From Desulfamplus sp. (GTDB lineage Bacteria; Desulfobacterota; Desulfobacteria; Desulfobacterales; Desulfobacteraceae), in the NCBI GenBank assembly GCA_015232935.1, contig JADFYT010000147.1:1-6218 (forward strand): 6,218 bases of DNA, in the 5' to 3' direction. A model generated the notes under the pieces. The model searched no databases. It saw only the letters and a list, made by a program, of their open reading frames with translations, and was not told where the DNA came from. Below are positions 1 through 6,218 of this stretch, piece by piece. Position numbers and translations under genes: made by a program. Position 1 is the stretch's first letter. Each line of letters begins with the position of its first letter.

Positions 1-1
1 C

Positions 2-1516
2 AGAACAGTTTGGGAAAAAACCTTTGATGCCATAGCGGACTGGGTCTGTATCATAGATCAGGATCACAACATAAAGCACTCGAATCAAGGTGTAAAAAAA
101 CTTTTGAACAAATCTCCTGAGGAATTTATAGGAAAGAAGTGCTATGAAGTCATACACTGCACACGAACTCCTGTATCAGATTGTCCGGTCATACCATCTG
201 TACAAAACAGAGAGCGTGAAAGCATGGAATTTCAGGCTGAGGATGGCAGATGGTTTCAGGTAACAGTTGACCCACTGTATCTTGAGAACAGCGAAAAAAC
301 ACTGTTTGTACACATTCTAAGAGACATAACCGACATGAAGCAGAGAGAGGAATCTCTGCTGTTTACGCGAAAATCCGAAGCTTTCAGAATTTTGTCCGGT
401 GGAATCGCACACGACTATAACAATCTGTTGACGGTAATATGGGGCAATATTTCCCTTTTGCGGGAAGAGATGAAGCAATCTTCCAAACGCAAGCTGTTTG
501 AAGCCGCAGAAAGAGCCTGTGAACAGGCAAGAGATCTTACTCACAAGTTCATCACCCTGTCCAGATGTACGATGCTGAACAAGTCATTTGTGGAAATACA
601 TGACATATTGAATCCGGCAATCGAGCAGGCAGGTTTGTCAAATAAGGATAAAATAAAGCTGACATGCAGTATTCCTGAAGATATTTATGTTGTAGAGGCA
701 GATTCAGAGCTATTGATTGTTGCCATTAAAAACATTCTGATAAACGCGATTGAAGCCATGCCTTCTGGAGGAGAGTTGAGTATAAAGATAGAATCTGTCT
801 CTCTCCCCAATACCGAACAAAAGTACCGCAGCCATATTAAAATATCTGTCTCGGACACAGGGCAAGGCATCAATAAATCCGATCTGTTCAGGGTATTTGA
901 CCCTTACTTCACAACAAAATCCATGGGGGCACAAAAAGGCATGGGGCTGGGGCTTGCTGTTGCTCAATCTATCGTGCAAAAAAACGGGGGAAATCTTCAA
1001 ATATTGTCAACCCACGGAAAGGGTACTACCGCTGTCATCTATCTGCCTTTGGTAAACCTTGCTCCATATGCCGGCAAAAGAAAAAGCCTTCCTCCAGTTA
1101 CAGAAAAACCGACCGTCCTGTTTATGGAGGACGACGCACTTCTCAGAGAAACGCTTGAAAAAATGCTTGAGATTTTAAGCTGCGAGGTTTTATCTTCAAG
1201 TCACGGCAAAGAGGCGATAGATATTTTTGAGGAAATAGTAAAAAACAAGAGAAAAATAGACCTGATTCTTCTTGACCAGAATATAGATGGGGGCATAGGC
1301 GGCATTGACACCTTAAAGGCACTGCGAAAACAAGGATTCAAAAACAGGGCGATCCTGGTTACAGGATCGCCCAACAGCCCGGCGATATCAGATTTTAAGA
1401 AATATGGATTTGATGGCTGTCTGCTCAAGCCATTTGGAATAAGAGAGCTCGAAAAAATTATAAAACTCTATTTGCCAGGAGTTGTATTGCCTGATTTCAG
1501 CCGCCTTGATTCATGA
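2..1516 (+). CDS. Hybrid sensor histidine kinase (PAS - HisKA/HATPase - receiver), 5' partial
   Basis: Signal-transducing kinase that should autophosphorylate on His and pass the phosphate to its own C-terminal receiver. The frame is open to the left edge, giving 504 visible residues. The TTG at 104 lies inside a PAS domain and is not the start. Seen, in visible-residue numbering: PAS domain about 1-112 (IADWVCIIDQD near its start, ending HILRDITDMKQRE); H-box GGIAHDYNNLL with His137; N-box NILINAIEAM with Asn248; G1 DTGQGI 285-290; F-box FDPYFTTK; G2 GMGLGLAV about 313-320; a short linker; then a receiver at about 370-492 with acidic pocket EDD 376-378, phospho-acceptor Asp425 (LLDQNI), Thr454 and Lys476 (LLKPF). 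All catalytic residues are present, so both modules should be active. No membrane segment is visible; any would lie upstream. The ligand is unknown and no cognate output protein is adjacent. The GIAHDYNN type of H-box is common in PAS-containing hybrid kinases of Deltaproteobacteria. Confidence 0.93.
   Translation, partial: RTVWEKTFDAIADWVCIIDQDHNIKHSNQGVKKLLNKSPEEFIGKKCYEVIHCTRTPVSDCPVIPSVQNRERESMEFQAEDGRWFQVTVDPLYLENSEKTLFVHILRDITDMKQREESLLFTRKSEAFRILSGGIAHDYNNLLTVIWGNISLLREEMKQSSKRKLFEAAERACEQARDLTHKFITLSRCTMLNKSFVEIHDILNPAIEQAGLSNKDKIKLTCSIPEDIYVVEADSELLIVAIKNILINAIEAMPSGGELSIKIESVSLPNTEQKYRSHIKISVSDTGQGINKSDLFRVFDPYFTTKSMGAQKGMGLGLAVAQSIVQKNGGNLQILSTHGKGTTAVIYLPLVNLAPYAGKRKSLPPVTEKPTVLFMEDDALLRETLEKMLEILSCEVLSSSHGKEAIDIFEEIVKNKRKIDLILLDQNIDGGIGGIDTLKALRKQGFKNRAILVTGSPNSPAISDFKKYGFDGCLLKPFGIRELEKIIKLYLPGVVLPDFSRLDS
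1347..1372 (-). terminator. Strong hairpin with T-tract on the minus strand, inside the kinase ORF
   Basis: A perfect 11-bp inverted repeat, GGGCGATCCTG (1347-1357) and CAGGATCGCCC (1362-1372), is separated by a 4-base loop GTTA. Read on the minus strand, the stem is followed by TGTTTTTG, so it has the form of a Rho-independent terminator for antisense transcription. On the plus strand no T-run follows, so it should not stop kinase mRNA, although it could stall translation or protect the message. It lies in receiver-domain codons (RAILVTGSPN). The structure is seen directly; its function is inferred and may be nil. Confidence 0.4.
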
Positions 1517-1589
1517 AAACCAGAGTGTATTTTTACAGCAACCTTTCATGGCCGCCAGGAGTGTGCCTGAATCAGTCATCTCCAGGGCA

Positions 1590-1595
1590 TATATT
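1590..1595 (+). promoter_or_regulatory. Candidate -10 element for the hydrolase gene
   Basis: TATATT matches the sigma-70 -10 consensus at 5 of 6 positions. A poor -35 candidate (CTGAAT, 1567-1572, 3 of 6) lies 17 bp upstream. This would start transcription near 1601, inside the tandem repeat. The 137-bp gap after the kinase leaves room for a separate promoter, but the -35 is weak and read-through from the kinase is equally possible. Confidence 0.22.
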
Positions 1596-1626
1596 GAAAT
1601 TCCTGAGCAATGAAATTCCTGAACAG
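1595..1626 (+). repeat. Two tandem 16-bp direct repeats upstream of the hydrolase gene
   Basis: TGAAATTCCTGAGCAA (1595-1610) is followed immediately by TGAAATTCCTGAACAG (1611-1626); 14 of 16 positions match. The pair ends 27 bp before the hydrolase start codon. It could be a double binding site for a regulator or a simple local duplication. No coding frame explains it. Confidence 0.6.
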
Positions 1627-1630
1627 GAAT
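1615..1630. promoter_or_regulatory. Compact inverted repeat, possible operator
   Basis: ATTCCTG (1615-1621) and CAGGAAT (1624-1630) are perfect reverse complements separated by AA. This dyad overlaps the second tandem repeat unit and sits 24 bp before the hydrolase start codon. Its position, just downstream of a candidate -10 and upstream of the start codon, suits a dimeric repressor site. As RNA, the 2-base gap is too tight for a stable hairpin at full pairing. The regulator, if any, is unknown. Confidence 0.4.
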
Positions 1631-1653
1631 CATAACTACAAGATGAGAAAAGC

Positions 1654-2871
1654 ATGGAAAACAAAATAAAAGTTTCAGACATTCGTGGCATGGGACGCCT
1701 TGCTGTTGAGGCAACTAACGGGATTACCGATATTGTGGAAGATATGCACTACACCGTCTCAACCATTGCCGGACTTCTTGGCAAGTCAGATCAGAACAGG
1801 ACAAAAGGGATAACAGGCCTGGTTTACCGGAATATCCGAGCTGTGTCAGGATTGGTAGGTGATGGTATGGATGCCGCTCTGGGGCACCTGGAATCGCTGA
1901 TCGGCACAGATAGGGGAAAAAAGCCGGATCCGGGACGCGAAGCAGTCCTGGCTGCCTTGAATGGCGTACTTGGCGATCATCTGGCAGCCTCTGAAAATCC
2001 TCTTGCCATCAATATGCAGTTACGCAGAAACGGAAAGCCTGTGGCTGTTGACCAGGACTCCTTTTCAGTTGAGATGATTAAATATAGCGGCAAGATTGCC
2101 CTTATGATGCATGGATTATGCATGAATGACCTGGAGTGGAACAGGCATGGGCACGATCATGGAGAGGCACTTGCTCGCGATCTTGGATATTTGCCGGTAT
2201 ATCTTAATTACAATACAGGACTTCATGTTTCGGAAAACGGCAGGCTTTTTTCACAACTTATGGAAACATTCACTCGCCAGTTACCTCAGCCCATAGAGAT
2301 CGCGATAATAGCCCACAGCATGGGAGGACTTGTTTGCCGAAGCGGAATTCATTATGGCAAACTTGCCGGTCATACATGGATTAACCATTTGAGAAAGATT
2401 GTTTTTCTTGGAACACCGCATCATGGGGCACCGTTGGCAAAAGGGGGGAACTGGATTGATATTCTGCTTGAAATAAACCCGTACAGTGCACCTTTTGCCC
2501 GCCTGGGAAAGATCAGAAGTTCCGGCCTTACAGACCTGCGTTGCGGAAACCTGATTGACGAGGACTGGGACGGACAGGAGAGATTCTGCGTTTCAGGCGA
2601 CAATCGCACACCTGTCCCCTTGCCGGATGGCGTACAGTGCTACACAATTGGCACAACCATAGGGGATGAAGACGCGTGCAGGCTGGGTGAGAGCATTGTC
2701 GGAGACGGCCTGGTGACGTTAAACAGTGCTTTGGGATATCATGACAATCCTGACATGAATCTTTGTTTTCCAGTTAAACATCAATGGGTTGGTCGCAAGA
2801 TCAACCATATGGATCTTCTCAACCATCCTGAAGTATATCAAACAATAAAACAATGGCTTGAGACGGTGTAA
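1654..2871 (+). CDS. Alpha/beta hydrolase, lipase/PGAP1-like esterase
   Basis: Predicted serine esterase or lipase of 405 residues. The substrate is unknown, probably a carboxylic ester. Seen: central beta strand and oxyanion-hole region KIALMMHGLCMND (147-159); nucleophile elbow AHSMGG with Ser222; conserved FLGTPHHGAP (251-260); GDGLV with Asp351 as likely acid; and INHMDLLNHPEVY with His385 as likely base. The triad therefore looks complete. Residues 1-140 precede the hydrolase fold and contain Gly-rich amphipathic stretches (GITDIVEDMHYT, GITGLVYRNI) of unknown role. There is no signal peptide, lipobox or membrane segment, so a cytoplasmic or membrane-peripheral location is likely. The ATG at 1654 has only a weak ribosome site (GAG, 1645-1647). 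It is chosen because homologous-looking sequence begins directly after it and the next Met codon (1690) would cut into that region. The gene follows the kinase by 137 bp and faces the aldehyde dehydrogenase tail to tail. The fold and triad are confident; the exact family is less sure. Confidence 0.86.
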   Translation: MENKIKVSDIRGMGRLAVEATNGITDIVEDMHYTVSTIAGLLGKSDQNRTKGITGLVYRNIRAVSGLVGDGMDAALGHLESLIGTDRGKKPDPGREAVLAALNGVLGDHLAASENPLAINMQLRRNGKPVAVDQDSFSVEMIKYSGKIALMMHGLCMNDLEWNRHGHDHGEALARDLGYLPVYLNYNTGLHVSENGRLFSQLMETFTRQLPQPIEIAIIAHSMGGLVCRSGIHYGKLAGHTWINHLRKIVFLGTPHHGAPLAKGGNWIDILLEINPYSAPFARLGKIRSSGLTDLRCGNLIDEDWDGQERFCVSGDNRTPVPLPDGVQCYTIGTTIGDEDACRLGESIVGDGLVTLNSALGYHDNPDMNLCFPVKHQWVGRKINHMDLLNHPEVYQTIKQWLETV

Positions 2872-2929
2872 TATACTTCTTGCAGTTTTTTGAACAAATG
2901 GACATTCATTGTCCGGAATATAACAGACA

Positions 2930-2988
2930 TCCTGCAGAACTCACTTTTCATCCAGTAAAATCAGGGAATAGAATCCGGTTCTGCAGGA
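2930..2988. repeat. 11-bp perfect inverted repeat in the convergent intergenic region
   Basis: TCCTGCAGAAC (2930-2940) and GTTCTGCAGGA (2978-2988) are exact reverse complements separated by 37 bases. Each arm contains CTGCAG. The element lies between the 3' ends of the hydrolase and aldehyde dehydrogenase genes. It could form a long-looped stem in either transcript, acting in bidirectional 3'-end formation or protection. The long loop and the lack of an adjacent T-run argue against a classical terminator. A smaller hairpin, GGACA/TGTCC with a 5-base loop (2900-2914), lies beside it; on the minus strand it is followed by ATTTGTT. Confidence 0.5.
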
Positions 2989-3008
2989 AGTCTAATAAAG
3001 CTTTTTTA

Positions 3009-4439
3009 TTACCCAAGAAATATCTTGTAGAGAAACCGGTGCAGCATCTTCCCGTATGGTGGATAAACAAATTTCCCGCTGTTGAATCTTGGCTTTACAA
3101 GTACACCTTTTGCCTTGGAAAAATTCAGGAATCCCTCATGTCCATGATATTGTCCCATCCCTGAATCTCCAATACCGCCAAATGGCAGATCGTCCTGAGG
3201 AACATGTGCCAGAGTGTCATTGATGAGAACTCCGCCTGAGTGGGTGTGAGCAAGAAGATAATCAACCTGCCTGCTGTCATAATCAAAATAATAGAGGGCT
3301 AACGGCCTTGGTCTTGAATTTACAAATTCAATGGCATCTTCCGGTTTGTCGTAAGGAATGACAGGCAAAAGAGGGCCAAATATCTCCTCCTGCATCGCAA
3401 TCATCTGGTCTGTTACGTTGAGCAACAAGGTTACAGCTATTTTATTGGAGTTGCTCCATCTGTTTTTAGTGCTGTCATAAGGCTCCTGATCAGGATTAAG
3501 AGCTATAATCTCAGCCCCCTTTTTTCTTGCATCATCCAGAATATGCTGAAGCCTGAAATACTCCTGTTCATTTATGATTGAAGTATATTGAGTATTGTTT
3601 TTCATGGTTGGATACATCCTTGATATAGACGCACTAAAATACTTCACAAACTCATTAATTTTTACCCTTGGGCATAATACATAATCAGGAGCCACGCAGG
3701 TTTGGCCCATATTGAACACCTTGCCGAACGCGATCCTCTCTGCCGCCTCCCGCATTGGAAAGTTCTTGCTTATAATAGCAGGGGATTTTCCTCCAAGCTC
3801 CAGAGTGACAGGGGTAAGATTTGAAGATGCTGCCCTCATCACCTGGCGACCCACAGAGGTTGAGCCGGTAAAAACCAGGTGATCCCATTTTTGTTCGGCA
3901 AAATCAGAGCCAGATCCCTCATCAGCAGTCATGACTGCCACATGATCCTGTTCAAAGTACTCTCTTGTCATTTTCTGAAGAGTCTTGGCAGTCTCGGGCG
4001 TATTTCTGCTCATGCGGATTATGGCACGGTTACCGGCACCAAGCACACCTGCAAGCGGACCTGCGGAAAGATATACCGGATAGTTCCAGGGTGTGATGAT
4101 TCCTACGACCCCGAGAGGCTGATAAAACACCATGGCTTTGGCTGGCTGAAAAAGTATGCCGGTTTTTCGCAAGGAAGGCTTCATCCACCCTTTTACATTT
4201 TTTTTGATATACCGGATATCCTCAACAGAGGGAATAAGCTCGGCGATCATTGTTTCATCCGCACAGCGGCAGCCAAAATCCATGTTGGCAGATGCAATGA
4301 ATTCATCCTTGTATTTTAATATCCCCTTTTCAAGAGCGTCAAGATTGTCAATCCTCTCCTGTGCCGAAGGCATGGGATTGTTTTCAAACGCTATCTTCTG
4401 GGCTTTAAAAATAATATCAAGCAAATTGATGTCTGACAT
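3009..4439 (-). CDS. Aldehyde dehydrogenase, coniferyl-aldehyde dehydrogenase-like
   Basis: NAD(P)+-dependent oxidation of an aldehyde to a carboxylic acid in the cytoplasm. The 476-residue length and the overall sequence fit the ALDH3-like group that includes bacterial coniferyl aldehyde dehydrogenases. Seen: ITPWNYP with Asn119; FTGS 190-193 closing the dinucleotide-binding fold; ELGGKSP with general base Glu214; GQTCVAPDYVL with nucleophile Cys248; EEIFGPLLPV with Glu352 (cofactor ribose contact); and FGGIGDSGMG at 420-429. All catalytic residues are present. Unusual: the cofactor-binding stretch that is normally close to KPSE..TP reads RMSRNTPET (142-150). The short C-terminal tail is basic and hydrophobic (KMLHRFLYKIFLG), as in ALDH3-type enzymes. 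The ATG is preceded by AAAAGGA at 5-bp spacing, which supports the start. It follows the corrinoid activator gene by 29 bp, so co-transcription is likely. The actual substrate (aromatic, aliphatic or fatty aldehyde) cannot be read from the sequence. Confidence 0.92.
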   Translation of the reverse strand: MSDINLLDIIFKAQKIAFENNPMPSAQERIDNLDALEKGILKYKDEFIASANMDFGCRCADETMIAELIPSVEDIRYIKKNVKGWMKPSLRKTGILFQPAKAMVFYQPLGVVGIITPWNYPVYLSAGPLAGVLGAGNRAIIRMSRNTPETAKTLQKMTREYFEQDHVAVMTADEGSGSDFAEQKWDHLVFTGSTSVGRQVMRAASSNLTPVTLELGGKSPAIISKNFPMREAAERIAFGKVFNMGQTCVAPDYVLCPRVKINEFVKYFSASISRMYPTMKNNTQYTSIINEQEYFRLQHILDDARKKGAEIIALNPDQEPYDSTKNRWSNSNKIAVTLLLNVTDQMIAMQEEIFGPLLPVIPYDKPEDAIEFVNSRPRPLALYYFDYDSRQVDYLLAHTHSGGVLINDTLAHVPQDDLPFGGIGDSGMGQYHGHEGFLNFSKAKGVLVKPRFNSGKFVYPPYGKMLHRFLYKIFLG

Positions 4440-4444
4440 ATTGA

Positions 4445-4451
4445 TCCTTTT
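4445..4451 (-). promoter_or_regulatory. Ribosome binding site of the aldehyde dehydrogenase gene
   Basis: The minus strand reads AAAAGGA, then a 5-base spacer TCAAT, then ATG (4439-4437). This is a good Shine-Dalgarno match and fixes the start. It occupies most of the 29-bp gap after the activator gene, leaving no room for a promoter or terminator, which supports one transcription unit. Confidence 0.7.
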
Positions 4452-4468
4452 ATTAAGAAGATATTGAG

Positions 4469-6217
4469 TTAGTTTGCCTTTCTTGCATCCATCCTCTCTT
4501 TAAGTTTTGGAAAATAGTTAAGCTCGGTGTGGGGCAAAAACAGGGCACTGACATAGTGATCCATATATGATGGGGTCTCTGCAAGCTCAAAGTTTGTCAT
4601 CATCTTGACAACTTCGCCTACATCGCGTCTGAACTGGTTTGTATATGAACTCATCTTCGCGCCAAGAAGCGAGCCGTTCCCAAGATATATAACCTTGTTG
4701 GGATCAAGTTCAGGCAGAAGCCCGATTGTCATGGCACTTTCAAGATCCACATAACTGCCGAACCCTCCGGCAAGGATAATCTGCTCAATGTCGTTGATAT
4801 GAAGCCCAACCTCCTCAAGCAGGGTAAGGGCACCGCTGTACATTGCCCCCTTGGCACGAATAAGATTGTCGATATCAGGCTCTGAAATGGTTATATCCCT
4901 GTCAATCTGGGTGTTATCCTTCCACACAAGAACATACTCCCAGATTCCTTCTTTCTGGCGGATACGCTCTGTACCAAGCTCCTGATGGAATTTGCCCCGG
5001 TTATTGATTACCCCGTTTTCAAAAAGCGAGGCGACAATGGTGATAAGCCCTGAGCCGCAGATTCCTTTTGCCCTTACATTGCCCTTGGTCATTATCATTG
5101 GCTCAAAGGTTACAGGATCAATGGAGAAATCCTCAATTGCCCCTTTGGATGCCCTCATGCCAAATGTTATGCCGCCCCCTTCAAAAGCCGGGCCCGCTGA
5201 ACAGGCTGTACAGGCCATCCAGTCCCTGTTGCCAATGACAATCTCGGCGTTTGTTCCGATATCCATAAAAAGGGTGAGCTTGTCGCTCTTGTACAGGCCG
5301 CTTCCCATCACTCCGGCAACAATGTCGCCGCCAACATAGCTTGAGACTCCGGGATATAAAAGTGCGATTGTGTGCCTGCCAAGATCAATGCCGATATCAG
5401 AAGCGTTAAAGGGTGGATATAGAATGGACGCGGGAACATAAGGCGCGCGCCTGATATACCCTGGATTTATGCCAAGCAGAAGCTGGGTCATTGTCGAGTT
5501 TCCGGCAAGAGTAATTGTGGATACCTCATCTTTTCTGATTCCCGCTTTTTTTATTATTTTGCCAAGAACATTGTTGACGGTCTCTATCACCTTTTTCTGA
5601 AGTATATCAAGTCCGCCATTTTTTTCTGAAAATATAATCCTGGAGATAACATCTTCTCCATAGCTTATCTGCCCGTTAAAATCTCCGTAACTTGAAAGCA
5701 CCTCTCCGGAATTCAGGTCAAGCACCTCTCCGTAAACTGTTGTGGTTCCGATATCCATGGCAACCGCGAAATTGCGGCTGGTGGTGTCTCCGGGTTCGAC
5801 AAGTATGATCTGGTTTTTTCCATCTTGTCGAACCGGCCTGATAATGGTGGCAGTAACCTTGAAATCACCCTCCCTTAAAAGCTCGGGAATCTGACGCATG
5901 ACATTGAGATCAACCACAAGGCGATGCTCGTCATGTTTGAGCTTAAGGAAATTGATAAGCCTTGTAACATCAGCTAAATTATCCTGGGCCGTAGGTGGCG
6001 GCAGTTCCAGATATCTTTTCTCTACAGGAGGAACAAGAAGCCCCTGCTCTTTTATGCTTTCAAGCCTGAACTCTTTTATGCGTGCCGTATGGCGGGGGGA
6101 CGCAGCAAGATTGAGGACACTTGCATCGACATTTGACTCTACCGGTATTCTTACCAAGAGATCTGATCTGACTTTTGACAGACATGCAAGATGGTAACCC
6201 TTTTCCTTGTCCTCGGA
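4469..6217 (-). CDS. RACo-type ASKHA activator of corrinoid proteins (2Fe-2S + DUF4445), 5' partial
   Basis: ATP-dependent reductive activator that should return oxidised Co(II) corrinoid protein to active Co(I). The frame runs to the right edge, giving 582 visible residues; family members of about 630-660 have roughly 60-80 more, forming the rest of an N-terminal 2Fe-2S ferredoxin domain. The first visible residues contain GYHLACLSKV, carrying what looks like the last cluster cysteine (Cys12), so the TTG at 6157 is internal. Then: linker and middle domains (about 30-145); ASKHA phosphate-1 motif MDIGTTTVYGEV (about 154-165); LAGNSTM 237-243; VGGDI 295-299; phosphate-2 motif MDIGTNAEI 318-326; ACSAGPAFEGGGI at about 338-350; KGICGSG 384-390; and adenosine motif LAGGFGSYVD 482-491. 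All ATP-binding elements are intact. This is the first visible gene of a minus-strand unit that continues into the aldehyde dehydrogenase. Its partner corrinoid protein and methyltransferase are not in the window, so the methyl donor remains unknown. Confidence 0.93.
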   Translation of the reverse strand, partial: SEDKEKGYHLACLSKVRSDLLVRIPVESNVDASVLNLAASPRHTARIKEFRLESIKEQGLLVPPVEKRYLELPPPTAQDNLADVTRLINFLKLKHDEHRLVVDLNVMRQIPELLREGDFKVTATIIRPVRQDGKNQIILVEPGDTTSRNFAVAMDIGTTTVYGEVLDLNSGEVLSSYGDFNGQISYGEDVISRIIFSEKNGGLDILQKKVIETVNNVLGKIIKKAGIRKDEVSTITLAGNSTMTQLLLGINPGYIRRAPYVPASILYPPFNASDIGIDLGRHTIALLYPGVSSYVGGDIVAGVMGSGLYKSDKLTLFMDIGTNAEIVIGNRDWMACTACSAGPAFEGGGITFGMRASKGAIEDFSIDPVTFEPMIMTKGNVRAKGICGSGLITIVASLFENGVINNRGKFHQELGTERIRQKEGIWEYVLVWKDNTQIDRDITISEPDIDNLIRAKGAMYSGALTLLEEVGLHINDIEQIILAGGFGSYVDLESAMTIGLLPELDPNKVIYLGNGSLLGAKMSSYTNQFRRDVGEVVKMMTNFELAETPSYMDHYVSALFLPHTELNYFPKLKERMDARKAN

Positions 6218-6218
6218 A

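Noticed and set aside
104..106. TTG as start of the hybrid kinase
   Set aside because: The frame is open upstream to the left edge and encodes the beginning of a PAS domain (VCIIDQDHNI), so this codon is an internal leucine.
2886..2891. T6 run after the hydrolase stop as a Rho-independent terminator
   Set aside because: No stem of useful length can be found immediately upstream of the run.
2993..3011. AT-rich inverted repeat TAATAAA...TTTATTA overlapping the aldehyde dehydrogenase stop codon
   Set aside because: The stem is entirely A-T pairs with a 5-base loop, and it is too weak to call a terminator.
2880..3164. Plus-strand frame of 94 codons beginning at a TTG in the convergent gap
   Set aside because: More than half of it lies antisense to the aldehyde dehydrogenase 3' end. 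It has no ribosome site and no recognisable domain, and its composition fits a shadow frame.
3838..3883. 9-bp inverted repeat ATCACCTGG / CCAGGTGAT within the aldehyde dehydrogenase gene
   Set aside because: The arms are 28 bases apart inside well-conserved coding sequence, and I see no sign of a function beyond chance.
3879..4467. Plus-strand frames antisense to the aldehyde dehydrogenase 5' half
   Set aside because: They are shadows of a strongly supported gene and have no recognisable protein features or ribosome sites.
5441..5452. 12-bp perfect palindrome AGGCGCGCGCCT in the activator gene
   Set aside because: It is an isolated, self-complementary, GC-rich stretch explained by coding for Arg-Arg-Ala residues; no repeat copies are seen in the window.
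6155..6157. TTG as start of the corrinoid activator
   Set aside because: The 20 codons upstream to the right edge stay open and encode the end of a ferredoxin domain (GYHLACLSKV), so the gene is truncated by the window and does not start here.

Overview
The window looks like a piece of a bacterial chromosome with moderate, slightly AT-leaning base composition. It probably comes from an anaerobe. The best lineage clue is a RACo-type ASKHA activator of corrinoid proteins, which is typical of acetogens, methylotrophic anaerobes and sulfate-reducing Desulfobacterota. Together with a hybrid PAS-kinase-receiver protein and a coniferyl-aldehyde-dehydrogenase-like enzyme, this makes a Desulfobacterota sulfate reducer my best guess. 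That placement is inference from family distribution; no rRNA or other marker is present.

Layout. The left half is on the plus strand. A hybrid sensor histidine kinase, cut by the left edge (2-1516), is followed after 137 bp by a cytosolic-looking alpha/beta hydrolase of the lipase/PGAP1-like type (1654-2871). The 137-bp gap holds a tandem 16-bp repeat and a compact inverted repeat just upstream of the hydrolase. The right half is on the minus strand. An ASKHA/DUF4445 ferredoxin-type corrinoid activator, cut by the right edge (4469-6217), is followed 29 bp later by an aldehyde dehydrogenase (3009-4439). The two strands converge at 2872-3008, where an 11-bp inverted repeat flanks a 37-bp loop. 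All four genes appear intact inside the window. I see no tRNA, rRNA, CRISPR array or insertion sequence.

How the genes may work together. The two minus-strand genes very probably form one transcription unit that begins beyond the right edge. The activator would use reducing power and ATP to return an inactive Co(II) corrinoid protein to Co(I), so a corrinoid methyltransferase system is expected nearby but is not in the window. The aldehyde dehydrogenase could oxidise an aromatic or other aldehyde to its acid. A link to anaerobic demethylation of methoxylated aromatic (lignin-type) compounds is plausible but unproven. The kinase and the hydrolase have no demonstrated functional tie to each other or to the minus-strand pair.

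Both edge genes continue in frame to the window limits. The first TTG codons inside them (104 on plus, 6157 on minus) are internal leucine codons, not true starts.
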